A stretch of 64,000 nt of DNA from Longimicrobium sp. (GTDB lineage Bacteria > Gemmatimonadota > Gemmatimonadetes > Longimicrobiales > Longimicrobiaceae). Of this stretch, positions 55,641 through 64,000 are shown in pieces; position 1 is the stretch's first letter, and the number at the start of each line of letters is the position of its first letter. A program made the position numbers and the translations under genes. The notes under the pieces are model-generated. The model did no database searches. It worked only from the letters and a program-made list of their open reading frames with translations, and was not told where the DNA came from. Location of the stretch: the NCBI GenBank assembly GCA_036389795.1, contig DASVWD010000099.1, positions 51,619 through 115,618 on the forward strand, given 5' to 3'.

Positions 55641-55728
55641 GGTCTCACACAGAGGGCACAGAGAACACAGAGGAACAGCGGAGAGATTGAAGTTCTCTCC
55701 GTGTCCTCCGTGTCCTCTGAGTGATGCC
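55641..55728. repeat. Imperfect inverted repeat (cacagagggcacagag type)
   Basis: The left arm is a series of cacagag/acacagagg units, the right arm the complementary ctctccgtgtcctccgtgtcctctg. Folds into one long hairpin. This sequence type is a known dispersed intergenic element in several phyla; here one copy between tRNA-Val and susD. Confidence 0.7.
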
Positions 55729-55774
55729 AATCTGTTTCTCGCGAACCAGAACAATGCTCGGAAACGTGGTATGA

Positions 55775-55850
55775 GTGCGGAAGTGCGTAACTGCACGAGC
55801 GCCTTTCGCGCTCACGCACTCACGCGCTCACGCACCTTCCGCACTCCCCA
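55775..55850. repeat. GTGCGTGA / TGCGTNAC heptamer element, copy 2
   Basis: gtgcggaagtgcgtaactgc in the left arm and cacgcactcacgcgctcacg in the right, a palindromic layout like copies 1 and 3. It lies 75 bases downstream of the susD stop. Confidence 0.75.
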
Positions 55851-55924
55851 GAGCGAAGGCGGGGGAGAGGCCCGAAGCCCCTCCCCCGCCCTCGTTTACC
55901 GCCCGAACCGGACCGCCGGAGCGC

Positions 55925-57487
55925 TTACGCGTTCCGGTTGATGCACTGCCCGATCGCCGTGGGGTTGGCCTCCTCCTGGATCGGGATCGGCAGGTTCACG
56001 TCGTCGCCGTACGGGCCGCCCTTGAAGTGGAAGCCCGTGGGGAACACCTGGTCCTCCAGGCGCCCGTACTGCCGGATCAGGCGGCGCATGTCGCCCAGGC
56101 GGTGCGCCGTGAGCCACAGCCAGTACGCCCGCTCCTCGAAGAACAGGTCGCGCTGGGCGGCGAAGGTGGCCGGCAGGGCGGCGATCGGCGCCAGCACCGC
56201 GGACTGCCCGGGCGCGTACCCCACCAGCTGCTGCTGGTTGACGTAGTCGTAGTTCAGCAGCTGCATGAGCGGCTGCACCTGCGAGCGCAGCACGTTCAGC
56301 GAGTCCAGCATCGCCTGCGGGTTGCCCAGGTTGAGCTGCGCCTCGGCCGCGATCAGGCGGGACTCGACGCCGCTCGCCAGCACCGTGAACGCGGGCCGGT
56401 CGGGGTACTTCAGCGCGTCGAGCTGCGGCGTGCTGTTGTCGAACCCGACGTCGTTGCCCGGGGTGGTCGAGGTCGCCGCCCCACTGTTGCGGAACCAGAG
56501 CACGCGCGGGTCGCGCGCGCGGGGCGCCGAGGTGGTGGAGACGCCCGGACCCAGGGGATGCCCCTGCGCGGCGCGGTTGGCGATCCACGGCAGCCCGTTG
56601 CCGCCCTCCCGGTCGCCGGCGACGGCCGTGCCGCCGCTGTTGGGCTGGTACGACACCGACATGCGCTCGGTGCTGCGGTTGAAGCCCCAGATGATGTTGT
56701 TCTCGCCGCCCGAGTTGGCCGAGTGGTTGATCACGTAGGTGTAGGTGAGCGGGATCCCCGCCACCGCCGCCAGCGCGTTCGCCCACTGGCCCTTGTTCTG
56801 GAACACCCGGCCGCGGCCGATGGCCGCCAGGCGCGCCTGCACCGTCTCGTTCGCCGTGCGGCCCGTGGCCGGCAGCGCCGCGATGGCCGCGTCGAAGCGG
56901 GCCAGCGCCGAGTCGAGCATCTGTTCCCGGGTGAGCCCGGGGCCGTACACGAAGGTCAGCGCCCCCGCGTCGGTGCGCTGCAGGCGGCTGATCGGCACCC
57001 CCTCGCAGTAGTTCTCCGCGAAGAAGATGAACGCGTAGCCGGCCAGGTTGCGGGCCTCGGCGCGCTGGAACTTGGCCGTGTTGCCCGGGTCGACCACGTC
57101 GTAGCGCGCGTTGATGAAGTCGGCGCTCGCGCCGGCGGTGGCCACCGACGAGAACACGCCCAGCAGCGTGCCGTTGTTGGTGTCGATCGCCCGCTTGTCG
57201 ACCTCCAGGCGGGTGGGGAAGGTCTCCGAGAAGATCCACTCGTCGCCCAGCATCCCGCCGTAGAAGATCATGTTCTCGTAGCCGACGAAGAAGTCGCCGA
57301 TGGCCGCCGCCCGGAGCGACGTCAGCGAGGTGAGGTCCGCGAAGTTCTCGTCCCTCGTCACGTCCTCGTCGTCGACCTCGAGCAGGGAGTCGCACCCTAC
57401 GACCGGCAGCGCCAGCGCCGCGGCGAGGAGGGCGGCCCGGAGGGGGGGCGCGAAGCCCCCCCTCTTGGTATTGAAACGCATGAGCAT
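55925..57487 (-). CDS. RagB/SusD family nutrient-uptake outer-membrane lipoprotein
   Basis: 520 residues. Signal peptide with lipobox LPVVGC (Cys32) after AALLAAALA. Helical TPR-like fold typical of SusD (SRLIAAEAQLNLGNPQAMLD, LDSLNVLRSQVQPLMQLLNY) and the C-terminal block RDLFFEERAYWLWLTAHRLG, DMRRLIRQYGR, then FPTGFHFKGGPYGDD with the final INRNA. This 'R-FEER--WLWLTG-RLGDLRRL-R-YGR' signature is diagnostic. Pairs with the SusC gene 18 bases upstream in transcription; SusD closes as a lid on the SusC barrel. Substrate unknown. Confidence 0.93.
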   Translation of the reverse strand: MLMRFNTKRGGFAPPLRAALLAAALALPVVGCDSLLEVDDEDVTRDENFADLTSLTSLRAAAIGDFFVGYENMIFYGGMLGDEWIFSETFPTRLEVDKRAIDTNNGTLLGVFSSVATAGASADFINARYDVVDPGNTAKFQRAEARNLAGYAFIFFAENYCEGVPISRLQRTDAGALTFVYGPGLTREQMLDSALARFDAAIAALPATGRTANETVQARLAAIGRGRVFQNKGQWANALAAVAGIPLTYTYVINHSANSGGENNIIWGFNRSTERMSVSYQPNSGGTAVAGDREGGNGLPWIANRAAQGHPLGPGVSTTSAPRARDPRVLWFRNSGAATSTTPGNDVGFDNSTPQLDALKYPDRPAFTVLASGVESRLIAAEAQLNLGNPQAMLDSLNVLRSQVQPLMQLLNYDYVNQQQLVGYAPGQSAVLAPIAALPATFAAQRDLFFEERAYWLWLTAHRLGDMRRLIRQYGRLEDQVFPTGFHFKGGPYGDDVNLPIPIQEEANPTAIGQCINRNA

Positions 57488-57505
57488 CGTCGCTCCTTTT
57501 GCTCC

Positions 57506-60500
57506 CTAGAAGTTCACGTCGATCCGGGCGGTCCAGTAGCGGACCGGCGGCTGCGTGAGGAACTCGAACGTGTTGAAGTTCGACCCCGTCCCGGCGCCGT
57601 TGATCTCCGGATCCAGGCCCGTGTAGTCGGTCCAGGTCTTCAGGTTCCGGCCGGCCAGCGTCAGCGACATCCCCTGCGCCCGCAGCCGGTGGGCCAGGCT
57701 CTCGGGGAGCCCCAGCGTGAGCGCCACCTCGCGCAGCTTCACGAAGCTGGCGTCCTCGATGTACCCGGCGGCGGTGGTGAAGTCGCTGCCGCCCACGCCG
57801 CCGTACGCCGCCGCGATGTAGGCCGCCTGGTCCTCCAGCGACACATCGATGCCCGGGTACCCGGCGAACGCCTCACGGCAGTTGAAGAACGTGCCGCAGC
57901 GGAACTCCTTGGTGCTGTTGAAGTTCCGGAACCCGCCGCGGTAGTCGAGCAGCCCCGACAGCTTCACCCAGCGGAAGAGCGTCAGGTTGGTCTGGAACGA
58001 CGCCTCGCGGGTGGGGAAGGGCGAGCCCAGGAACACCGCGCTGTCGGCCACCTCCACCTCGCTGATCTCGATGATGCCGTTGTTGTTGGCGTCCTCGAAG
58101 GTGTACGGCTGCTGGAAGTACGCGCCCAGCGGGAAGCCCTCCTGGTGGCGCTGCGTGTCGCCGCCCAGGCCGAAGATGATCGGCTCGATGTCGACGCCCG
58201 TCTCGGGGTCGGTGCCCAGCTCGACCAGGCGGTTGCGGGAGCGGGTGTAGGTGGCGTGCACGTCCCACTCGAAGTTGGCCGCGCGCACCAGGCGCAGGTT
58301 GAGCGACGACTCCCACCCGCGGTTGTTGACCTCGCCCAGGTTGTCGAAGCGCGACAGCGTCACGCCGAGCGACGGGGCCAGCGGGCGCGCGATCAGCGCG
58401 TCGTGCGAGGTCTTGTTGTAGTGGGTGAACTCGAGGCCCACCCGGTCGTCGAACAGGCCCAGGTCGAAGCCGAACTCCAGCTCCTCGGAGCGCTCCGGCT
58501 TCAGGTTGGGGTTGCCCACGCCGCCGATGGTGAAGCCCGGCGAGCTGGTGGTCCCCACGGTCACCGCGGTGGGCGCCAGGAAGGTCTCGGACTGGCGGAA
58601 GCCCGGGCGCAGCCCGGCCTGGCCCCACGAGGTGCGCAGGCGCAGGGTGCTGAGCGCGTCGAACTGCGGGAACCAGGGCTCCTCGGCCAGCACCCACGAG
58701 GCGCTGAGCGAGGGGTAGACGATGAAGCCGAAGTCGGCGCCGAACGCGCTGTTGTCGTCGCCGCGCAGCGCGCCCGTCAGGAACAGCCGGTCGTTCAGCG
58801 CGAACTGCTGCTGGATGTACGCGCCGAGGGTGCGGATGTCCTGGTTGGTCTCGTCGACCGCGAAGCCGGTGGCCACGCAGTTGAGCGAGCTGCACCCGGC
58901 CAGCAGGCCGCGCCCCGACGCCGAGGTCTGGCGGAAGAGCTGCTGGTCGAACTGGGTGCCGATCGAGGTCTGCCCGGTCACGCTGGGCGTGATCCCGTAG
59001 TTCGCGGTCCCGTTGGCCGTGACCGTGAAGTTGGAGATGTTGGTGCGGAACGACGAGCGGTTGCCCTCCAGCAGCGAGCCGAAGGCGATGATCCCCGGCA
59101 GCGTGGTCTGGTTGTCGTGCCGCTGCACGTTGTCCATCCCCGCCGTGGCGTTGAAGGAGAGCCAGGGCAGCGCGCGGTAGTTGGCCGTGGCGCTGGTCAG
59201 CAGGCGCTGCACGTCCTGGTTGGTGGTCAGGTTCTTCAGCTCGTCGATGGTGAAGAACCCGAAGGCGCTCTCCTGGGTGGCGCCGCCCGCGAACGCGCTG
59301 GAGACGATGCCCAGCACGTTGTTGTCGTTCTGCGGCAGCGTGAGGTCGCTGGTGATGAACCCGGTGTTGACCGTCACGTCGAGGTTGTCGCGCAGCTGGC
59401 CGCGCATGTTGGCCCGCAGGTTGATGCGGTTCAGCTCGTTGACGTCCTCGTAGACGCCCACCTCGTTCTCGAAGTCGGCCGACAGGTAGTACGTGGCCCG
59501 GTCGGTGCCGCCGGTGACGCTCATGCCGTACTTGCGGCGCGAGCCGTCGTCGAACGGCGTGGTGGCCGGGTCCTCGAGCGGGTTGAACGTCTGGATCGAG
59601 TCGATCGACACCGTGAACCCGGAGCTGCGCAGATCGAGGGCGAACCCGATGTCGCAGCCGGGGATGTCGCCGAAGTTGGTGGCGCCGAGGCGGACGTTGC
59701 AGAAGCCCGAGTAGTTCCCCGGGTACTCGTTCGGCTCGGTGATGCGGCCCTGCTCGGTGTAGAAGCTCCAGCGCGTGGCGCCGGCGCGGCCCTTCCGGGT
59801 GGTGACCAGGATCACGCCGTTGGCCGCCGCGGTGCCGTAGAGCGCCGAGGCCGCCGGCCCCTTGAGGATCTCGATGTTCTCGATGTCCTCGGGGTTGATG
59901 TCGTTCAGGCGGTTCGGGGTCTGCCCGCCCACGTCGATGCCGCCGTTGCCGTTGTCGGCGCGGACGCCGTCGATGATGAGCAGCGGGTTGTTGTTGAGCG
60001 ACACGCTGGCGGAGCCGCGGATGCGGATGCGCGCGCCGGTGCCGGTGGTGCCGCTCGCCTGCAGCACGGTCACGCCCGCGGCGCGGCCCTGCAGCACCTG
60101 CGACAGGTCGTTGGTGGCGGCCAGCGGGATGTCTTCCTGCACGTTGATCTTGGGAACGTCGACGCCGACCTCGCGGGCGCGCTGCTGCTCGCCCGTGGCG
60201 GTGGCGACCAGGCCCTCCAGCGCGATCGCCCGGGTGGCGAGCGCGAAGTCGAGGGTGGCGGTCTGCCCGGTGGCGACGGTGACCGTCCGCTTGGACGTCT
60301 CGCGGCCGAGGGTGGCCGCGGTGACGGTGTAGCTGCCAGCCGGGACGCCGCGGATGCTGTAGCGACCCTGGCTGTCGGTGACGCCGCGGAGCGCGGTGCC
60401 CTCCACGGTGACGGTCGCGGACGCGATCGGCTGATTGGTGTCCGCTCCCGTGACACGTCCGGTGATGGTCCCGCCGCCCTGGGCGAACAGGGCGGTCGGC

Positions 60501-60550
60501 GCGGCGACGAGCGCGACCAGCAGCGCGGACAGCCTACTGAGCCTTCTCAT
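57506..60550 (-). CDS. SusC/RagA family TonB-linked outer-membrane receptor
   Basis: 1014 residues. Signal peptide MRRLSRLSALLVALVAAPTA. Residues about 28-110 are the carboxypeptidase-like regulatory domain (GTITGRVTGADTNQPIASAT, TDSQGRYSIRGVPAGSYTVT), then the plug (NVQEDIPLAATNDLSQVLQG, GARIRIRGSASVSLNNNPLL, IDGVR, DIENIEILKGPAASALYGT and AANGVILVTTRKG) and a long barrel to the C-terminal RYWTARIDVNF. Transports bulky nutrients with SusD and TonB energy. The segment before the plug reads ALEGLVATATGEQQRA rather than the Bacteroidota 'LDEVVVTGYG'. Confidence 0.95.
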   Translation of the reverse strand: MRRLSRLSALLVALVAAPTALFAQGGGTITGRVTGADTNQPIASATVTVEGTALRGVTDSQGRYSIRGVPAGSYTVTAATLGRETSKRTVTVATGQTATLDFALATRAIALEGLVATATGEQQRAREVGVDVPKINVQEDIPLAATNDLSQVLQGRAAGVTVLQASGTTGTGARIRIRGSASVSLNNNPLLIIDGVRADNGNGGIDVGGQTPNRLNDINPEDIENIEILKGPAASALYGTAAANGVILVTTRKGRAGATRWSFYTEQGRITEPNEYPGNYSGFCNVRLGATNFGDIPGCDIGFALDLRSSGFTVSIDSIQTFNPLEDPATTPFDDGSRRKYGMSVTGGTDRATYYLSADFENEVGVYEDVNELNRINLRANMRGQLRDNLDVTVNTGFITSDLTLPQNDNNVLGIVSSAFAGGATQESAFGFFTIDELKNLTTNQDVQRLLTSATANYRALPWLSFNATAGMDNVQRHDNQTTLPGIIAFGSLLEGNRSSFRTNISNFTVTANGTANYGITPSVTGQTSIGTQFDQQLFRQTSASGRGLLAGCSSLNCVATGFAVDETNQDIRTLGAYIQQQFALNDRLFLTGALRGDDNSAFGADFGFIVYPSLSASWVLAEEPWFPQFDALSTLRLRTSWGQAGLRPGFRQSETFLAPTAVTVGTTSSPGFTIGGVGNPNLKPERSEELEFGFDLGLFDDRVGLEFTHYNKTSHDALIARPLAPSLGVTLSRFDNLGEVNNRGWESSLNLRLVRAANFEWDVHATYTRSRNRLVELGTDPETGVDIEPIIFGLGGDTQRHQEGFPLGAYFQQPYTFEDANNNGIIEISEVEVADSAVFLGSPFPTREASFQTNLTLFRWVKLSGLLDYRGGFRNFNSTKEFRCGTFFNCREAFAGYPGIDVSLEDQAAYIAAAYGGVGGSDFTTAAGYIEDASFVKLREVALTLGLPESLAHRLRAQGMSLTLAGRNLKTWTDYTGLDPEINGAGTGSNFNTFEFLTQPPVRYWTARIDVNF

Positions 60551-61187
60551 GTGAAGTCCTCCTTGAGGCTGCTAATTGAGAGAGCAGGGAACTGCGCTCT
60601 CGGTGGTCGACCTGCGTACGTGCGGGTCCGTCGGGGTGCCTCCTTCCTGGCTGGCGGTGAGGGATCGCGGCGCCGTGACGGGGGCCCCGGACCGCCGCCT
60701 CGCGGTCCGGCCCCGCCGCGGCGGCCGCGCGGGACCTGCTCTTTCGGCCGCCCGTCCGGGCGGCGGGGTGGCGATGCACCCCTTAGGAACGTCTATGTGG
60801 CTCGGAGGATGACACTTCGCCCGGCGGACGCTTCCCGGCGCCCGGCCGGGGGCGCATAGGATATAGTCGTTCCGACGCGAAAGCGAAAGACCGTTCGTGG
60901 CCGGGCCGGGTGGCGGCCGGGTCGAACGTTCGTCCGAGCCCCGCAAAAAACGCGAGCGCCACCCATAATAACGCGGATCTTCCATCGTGCCAGTCCTTTG
61001 CTTCTCCTCCGTACACGAATGCGCCGTAACGTGCTGCTACCCGCCCCGGTCGCAGCGGGCGCTCCGGCGCCCGGCGGCGGGGGCGGTTGGCGGAGGGGCG
61101 CCGCGTGGTTAGCTTTGGGGCGGCGCGTCTCCGGGCGCGCGGCCCCTCGGACCCGCCGCCCCTCCCCTTCCCCGGAAGCGAATCCCC
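60551..61187. other. Divergent regulatory spacer between susC and L,D-transpeptidase genes
   Basis: 637 bases without a convincing gene. On the minus strand gactatatcctatgc (near 60868-60854) is the most AT-rich spot and could be the -10 part of the susC promoter, giving a long leader of about 300 bases. gaacgttc at 60925 is a short palindrome. Frames crossing the spacer are Arg/Pro/Gly-rich and look spurious. Confidence 0.45.
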
Positions 61188-62033
61188 GTGAGAGCGAGCA
61201 CCCTTGCCGCGGCCCTCGCCCTGGCGGCGGCCCCGGCCGTCCCGGCGCGGGCGCAGGACGCGGCGCCGGCCCCGGCGCCCGGGCTGCGCCTGGAGATCAA
61301 CATCCCGGAGAACCGCCTGCGGGTGTTCGAGGGCGACAGCCTCCTGGAGACCTACCGGGTCTCGGTGGGGATGCCGGGGCACGACACGCCCGACGGCGAG
61401 TTCGCCATCGACCACGCGGAGTGGAACCCCTGGTGGCGGCCGCCCCCGCGCGACTGGGCGAAGGACGACAGGGTGACGCCGCCGGGGCCGCACAACCCGA
61501 TGGGGCGGGTGAAGCTCTTCTTCGCGCCGCTCTACTACATCCACGGCACCCCCGACGCCGAGAACATCGGGCGGCCGGCCTCGCACGGGTGCGTGCGGAT
61601 GCTCAACCGCGACGTGGTGGCGCTGGCGAAGCTCCTCCACGCGCGCCACGGCGGCTCGCTCTCCGAGGCGGAGATCGCGCGGGTGCTGGCGCGCCCCTCC
61701 GAGGCGCGCGCCTCGCGCCTGGCGGCGCCGGTTCCGCTCTCCATCCGCTACCAGCCGATCGTGGTGGAGGGCGGCGAGCTGAAGATCTTCCCCGACGTGT
61801 ACGACCGGCGCCGGGTGCACGGCGAGGGGGTGCGGCAGGCGCTCCTCCAGGCGGGGTACGACGGGTCGTCGATCGGCCGCGAGGAGGTCCGCCGGGTGCT
61901 GGAGCGCGCCCGGGCCGGGAAGGGCGTGCTGAGCGTCCCCCTGGCGGAGGCGTTCGCCGGGCTGCGGCGCGCGCCCGGCGCGGCCGCGGAGGCGCTGGGG
62001 ACGCAGGCCGCCCGCCCCGCCTCCCTCCCCTGA
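61188..62033 (+). CDS. L,D-transpeptidase (YkuD domain), exported
   Basis: 281 residues with a GTG start. Signal peptide to about RAQ (23). YkuD domain residues 33-155: LRLEINIPENRLRVFEGDSL, SVGMPGHDTPDGEFAIDHAE, MGRVKLFFAPLYYIHGTPDA and NIGRPASHGCVRMLNRDVVA; His119, His133 and the nucleophile Cys135 in SHGCVRM are all present. Cross-links peptidoglycan 3-3 or attaches proteins to it. The C-terminal third is a helical extension. A strong terminator follows the stop. Confidence 0.92.
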   Translation: MRASTLAAALALAAAPAVPARAQDAAPAPAPGLRLEINIPENRLRVFEGDSLLETYRVSVGMPGHDTPDGEFAIDHAEWNPWWRPPPRDWAKDDRVTPPGPHNPMGRVKLFFAPLYYIHGTPDAENIGRPASHGCVRMLNRDVVALAKLLHARHGGSLSEAEIARVLARPSEARASRLAAPVPLSIRYQPIVVEGGELKIFPDVYDRRRVHGEGVRQALLQAGYDGSSIGREEVRRVLERARAGKGVLSVPLAEAFAGLRRAPGAAAEALGTQAARPASLP

Positions 62034-62062
62034 CCGCCGTCGCACGACGGGGATCATGGAAG

Positions 62063-62104
62063 AGAGCGCCCCGGGACCGCGGCCCCCGGGGCGCTCTGCT
62101 TTAT
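62063..62104 (+). terminator. Rho-independent terminator after L,D-transpeptidase gene
   Basis: Perfect 13-bp stem agagcgccccggg / cccggggcgctct with nine-base loop, followed by gctttata. Confidence 0.8.
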
Positions 62105-62137
62105 ACACTTCCGAAATCGGCTGCGCATTCCAACGCC

Positions 62138-62224
62138 ACATCAGGAAACGTCATCCTGAGGGAGCGTCCTCGCGAGACTTTCCTCCGCACCAGAGGTTAG
62201 ACGCGACCGAAGGATCTACTCAAC
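62138..62224. repeat. GTCATCCTGAGG...CGAAGGATCTACTC dispersed element
   Basis: Starts acatcaggaaacgtcatcctgaggg and ends cgaccgaaggatctactc, a sequence type recurring between genes in several bacterial phyla. It lies between two convergent genes. One copy here. Confidence 0.6.
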
Positions 62225-62270
62225 GTGGCTGGAAGCCGGCCATCGCGAGCGGGGCCGGGCACCAGCGGCG

Positions 62271-63710
62271 CTACGGGGCGGCGTCCAGGCGGCGGAGCTG
62301 TTCGACCGCGTTCCGGTTGCCGGGGTCGAGCTGGAGCGAGCGCCGGTAGCTGGCGACGGCGCCCTCGCGGTCGCCCGCCGCGGCCAGCGCCTCGCCCAGG
62401 CTGTCGTGCACGTTCGCCGACCGCGGGTACAGCTCCGCGTTCGCCCGGAACAGCGCCACGGCGTCCGCAGCGCGGCCGCGCTCCAGCATGCGGTACCCGA
62501 GCACGTTCAGCAGCCGCTCGTCGAAGCGGTCGGCGGGGAGCCGGGCGCGCAACCGCTCGTGCTCCCGCAACGCCGCGGCGGCCCCGCGGGCCGCCGCGAC
62601 GCGGTCGATCTCCTCGCGCACCAGGCGGCGCGGATCGTCGTGGCGCTCGTAGCCGAGCGAGTCCAGCGGCACGTGCGGGCCGGGGAGCGTAATCGCCAGC
62701 AGCGGCCCGGCGATGGAGAGCCCGGTGGTGCTGTTGGCGAGCCAGACCACGCCGCCGCGGCGCGCGGGCGAGAGCATCACGAAGGCGGTGAAGCCCGTGT
62801 CCGAGTTGTCGCCCCAGTGCCAGAGCGTGGGCGCCGCGTCCAGCTCTTCCCGCGCCCACCCGAGCCCCCAGGCGACCCGCGGCGCCGCGCGCGCCTGCGC
62901 CCTCGCCATCTCCCGCGCCGTTTCGTCCCGCAGCCCCTCCCCGGCGAGGACCGCCGCCGCGAAGCGCGCGTAGTCGGACACGGTGGTGTGCAGGCTCGAC
63001 GGGGCGCGGGCCGCCGCCGGCCGGCGGGGGGCGCGCGGGATGCGTCCGCCGCCGTGGCCCACGGCCGCGTCGGACGCGAGCCGCTCTTCCCACACGTAGC
63101 TGCTGCGCGCCATCCCCAGCGGCTCGAAGACGAGCGTCCGCGCGAGCCGCTCCAGCGGCTGGCCGGTCACGTGCTCCACCACGCGCTGCAGGTACGCGTA
63201 CCCCTCGCCGGAGTACCGGAACGACGCGCCGGGATCGAACGCCAGCGCGAGCGAGTCGCCGGGATGCAGCTCGTTGGGGAGGCCGGTGGTGTGGCTCAGG
63301 GCCATGCGCGCGGTGATGCGCGCGGCGCGCGGGTCGCCGAGGCCGGGAAGGGGAAGGTAGTCGGCGAGCGGCCGGTCCAGCTCCAGCCTCCCCTGGTCCA
63401 CCAGCCTCAGCACGGCGTACGCGAACACCGGCTTGCTCAACGACGCCGCCTCGAACACGGTGTTCTCGTCCACGGCCCCGGGCGACCCCTCCCTCCGCAC
63501 GCCGAACCCCCGCGCCCACGCCACGCGCCCGTCGCGGAGCACGGCCACGGCGAGTCCCGGGATGCCGCCGCTGTCCAGCAGTGCGGGGAGCCGGCGCGCG
63601 AGCGCGGCCGTGTCGAGCCCGCCGCCCGGTGCCGGGACCGGCGCCGGGGCACGCGTCGGGGAGGCGCAGGCGGCCAGGAGGAGAACGGGGAGCAGGGGGA
63701 CGTACCGCAT
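62271..63710 (-). CDS. Serine hydrolase, class C beta-lactamase family lipoprotein with TPR end
   Basis: 479 residues from MRYVPLLPVLLLAACASPTR (lipobox LAAC, Cys15). Catalytic SxxK at Ser90-Lys93 (EAASLSKPVF), Tyr motif FRYSGEGYAYLQ and the third motif WHWGDNSDTG in place of KTG, as in esterase/DD-peptidase-like members. Residues about 385-475 form TPR units (LLNVLGYRMLERGRAADAVA, LGEALAAAGDREGAVASYRR). Likely an esterase or peptidase anchored in the envelope, not a true beta-lactamase. Longer upstream frames lack a start and are ignored. Confidence 0.88.
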   Translation of the reverse strand: MRYVPLLPVLLLAACASPTRAPAPVPAPGGGLDTAALARRLPALLDSGGIPGLAVAVLRDGRVAWARGFGVRREGSPGAVDENTVFEAASLSKPVFAYAVLRLVDQGRLELDRPLADYLPLPGLGDPRAARITARMALSHTTGLPNELHPGDSLALAFDPGASFRYSGEGYAYLQRVVEHVTGQPLERLARTLVFEPLGMARSSYVWEERLASDAAVGHGGGRIPRAPRRPAAARAPSSLHTTVSDYARFAAAVLAGEGLRDETAREMARAQARAAPRVAWGLGWAREELDAAPTLWHWGDNSDTGFTAFVMLSPARRGGVVWLANSTTGLSIAGPLLAITLPGPHVPLDSLGYERHDDPRRLVREEIDRVAAARGAAAALREHERLRARLPADRFDERLLNVLGYRMLERGRAADAVALFRANAELYPRSANVHDSLGEALAAAGDREGAVASYRRSLQLDPGNRNAVEQLRRLDAAP

Positions 63711-63819
63711 GGGACCTCTCGGGCGGAAGGAGGCGCGAACCTGCCTTGGACGGCGCGTCTCCCGGAAGCGTTTGCACCCGCACCGGCGACGGGACCGCGA
63801 CCTGCTTCCACGGCTCCGC

Positions 63820-63918
63820 GGAAAGGTCCGCGTGAGGGATGCGCGCCAGAACCCAAGTGCGGAAGTGCGGAAGTGCGTAACTGCTCCGTTCCCACGCACT
63901 CACGCACTCACGCACTTT
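63820..63918. repeat. GTGCGTGA / TGCGTNAC heptamer element, copy 3, with fragment of the 160-bp repeat
   Basis: gtgagggatgcgcgcc (63829 onward) matches the edge of the 160-bp repeat, then aagtgcggaagtgcggaagt and, after a loop, cacgcactcacgcactcacg. Again directly downstream or upstream of host genes. No gene seen in 63711-63923. Confidence 0.7.
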
Positions 63919-63923
63919 CCTTC

Positions 63924-64000
63924 TCACCGCGGCGCGGCGGGAGGCGTTGCGGGGGCGGGCTGCTGCCAGTCGCGGCCCAGGACGACGGTGGCGTCGAGGT
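63924..64000 (-). CDS. C-terminus of a probable LytR C-terminal-domain protein (5' part outside window)
   Basis: The visible end reads LDATVVLGRDWQQPAPATPP, then AAPR and stop. 'D-TVVLGRDW' is the usual last strand of the LytR_C domain found in envelope-associated proteins. Only 25 codons are visible, so this is a cautious assignment. Confidence 0.5.
   Translation of the reverse strand, partial: LDATVVLGRDWQQPAPATPPAAPR

Noticed and set aside
55775..60859. 1694-codon open frame on the + strand opposite susC/susD
   Set aside because: It is antisense to two well-identified proteins, is Arg/Val/Gly-rich without domains, and arises from high GC at third positions of the real genes.
61188..62033. 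Phage lysis enzyme
   Set aside because: The L,D-transpeptidase lies more than 6 kb outside attR with its own terminator and is a host gene.

Overview
The window is GC-rich chromosomal DNA that most resembles a Gemmatimonadota bacterium of the Longimicrobium type. Evidence is a SusC/SusD outer-membrane pair, secreted enzymes, canonical TTGACN-17-TANNNT promoters at tRNA genes, and several families of dispersed non-coding repeats between host genes. The taxonomic call is inference; no rRNA or other marker gene is present.

Layout. (1) 1-2820, host: the 3' end of recN, a repeat-rich spacer, a putative outer-membrane protein with a proline-rich tail, then tRNA-Gly(GCC) and tRNA-Cys(GCA) behind one strong promoter. 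(2) 2777-54973, an integrated temperate tailed phage of about 52 kb. It sits in the 3' half of tRNA-Cys and is bounded by a perfect 47-bp direct repeat (attL/attR), with probable integrase arm sites just inside both ends. (3) 54974-64000, host: tRNA-Glu(CTC), tRNA-Val(CAC), a repeat-rich spacer, a SusD lipoprotein and SusC TonB-dependent receptor, an L,D-transpeptidase, a serine beta-lactamase-like lipoprotein, and the 3' end of a probable LytR C-terminal-domain protein.

The prophage is read almost entirely leftward, and most genes overlap by ATGA or GTGA. From right to left it holds: a large repeat-bearing C5 cytosine methyltransferase and small genes (54.8-50.6 kb); a DUF5131-type protein, a shrunken N-methyltransferase, a PUA/ASCH-like protein, a broken gene and a Dam-like methyltransferase (50.6-47.7); a replication pair of winged-helix protein and DnaC-like loader (47.3-45.3); a duplicated zinc-ribbon / PP-loop / sigma-factor cassette (45.3-42.1); terminase small and large subunits (41.5-38.8); a lambda-like head (gpW-like, portal, S49 protease-scaffold, decoration, major capsid); connectors and tail tube; a G/GT tail-chaperone pair with a perfect GGGAAAA slippery site; tape measure, tail tip, a J-like protein and fibre-like genes (34.7-14.6). 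A left accessory and lysogeny block follows (14.4-2.9): a coiled-coil HTH regulator with palindromic operators, an XRE regulator co-transcribed with a TPR protein, two lipoproteins, a run of small early genes, a ParB-like protein, an RMF-like miniprotein, an excisionase candidate and a tyrosine integrase. Two near-identical 72-bp terminator elements follow terL and the tail-tip region, marking transcriptional segments.

The most interesting leads are: the XRE + TPR + small secreted lipopeptide locus, with a strong operator, as a possible arbitrium-like lysogeny switch; the duplicated zinc-ribbon / PAPS-reductase-like / sigma cassette with a perfect 108-bp repeat; a secreted CX5R phosphatase-like protein in the tail/lysis region; the C5 methyltransferase with roughly eleven internal repeats; two hidden miniproteins on the opposite strand inside the tail operon; and the G/GT frameshift. 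No recognisable endolysin was found.
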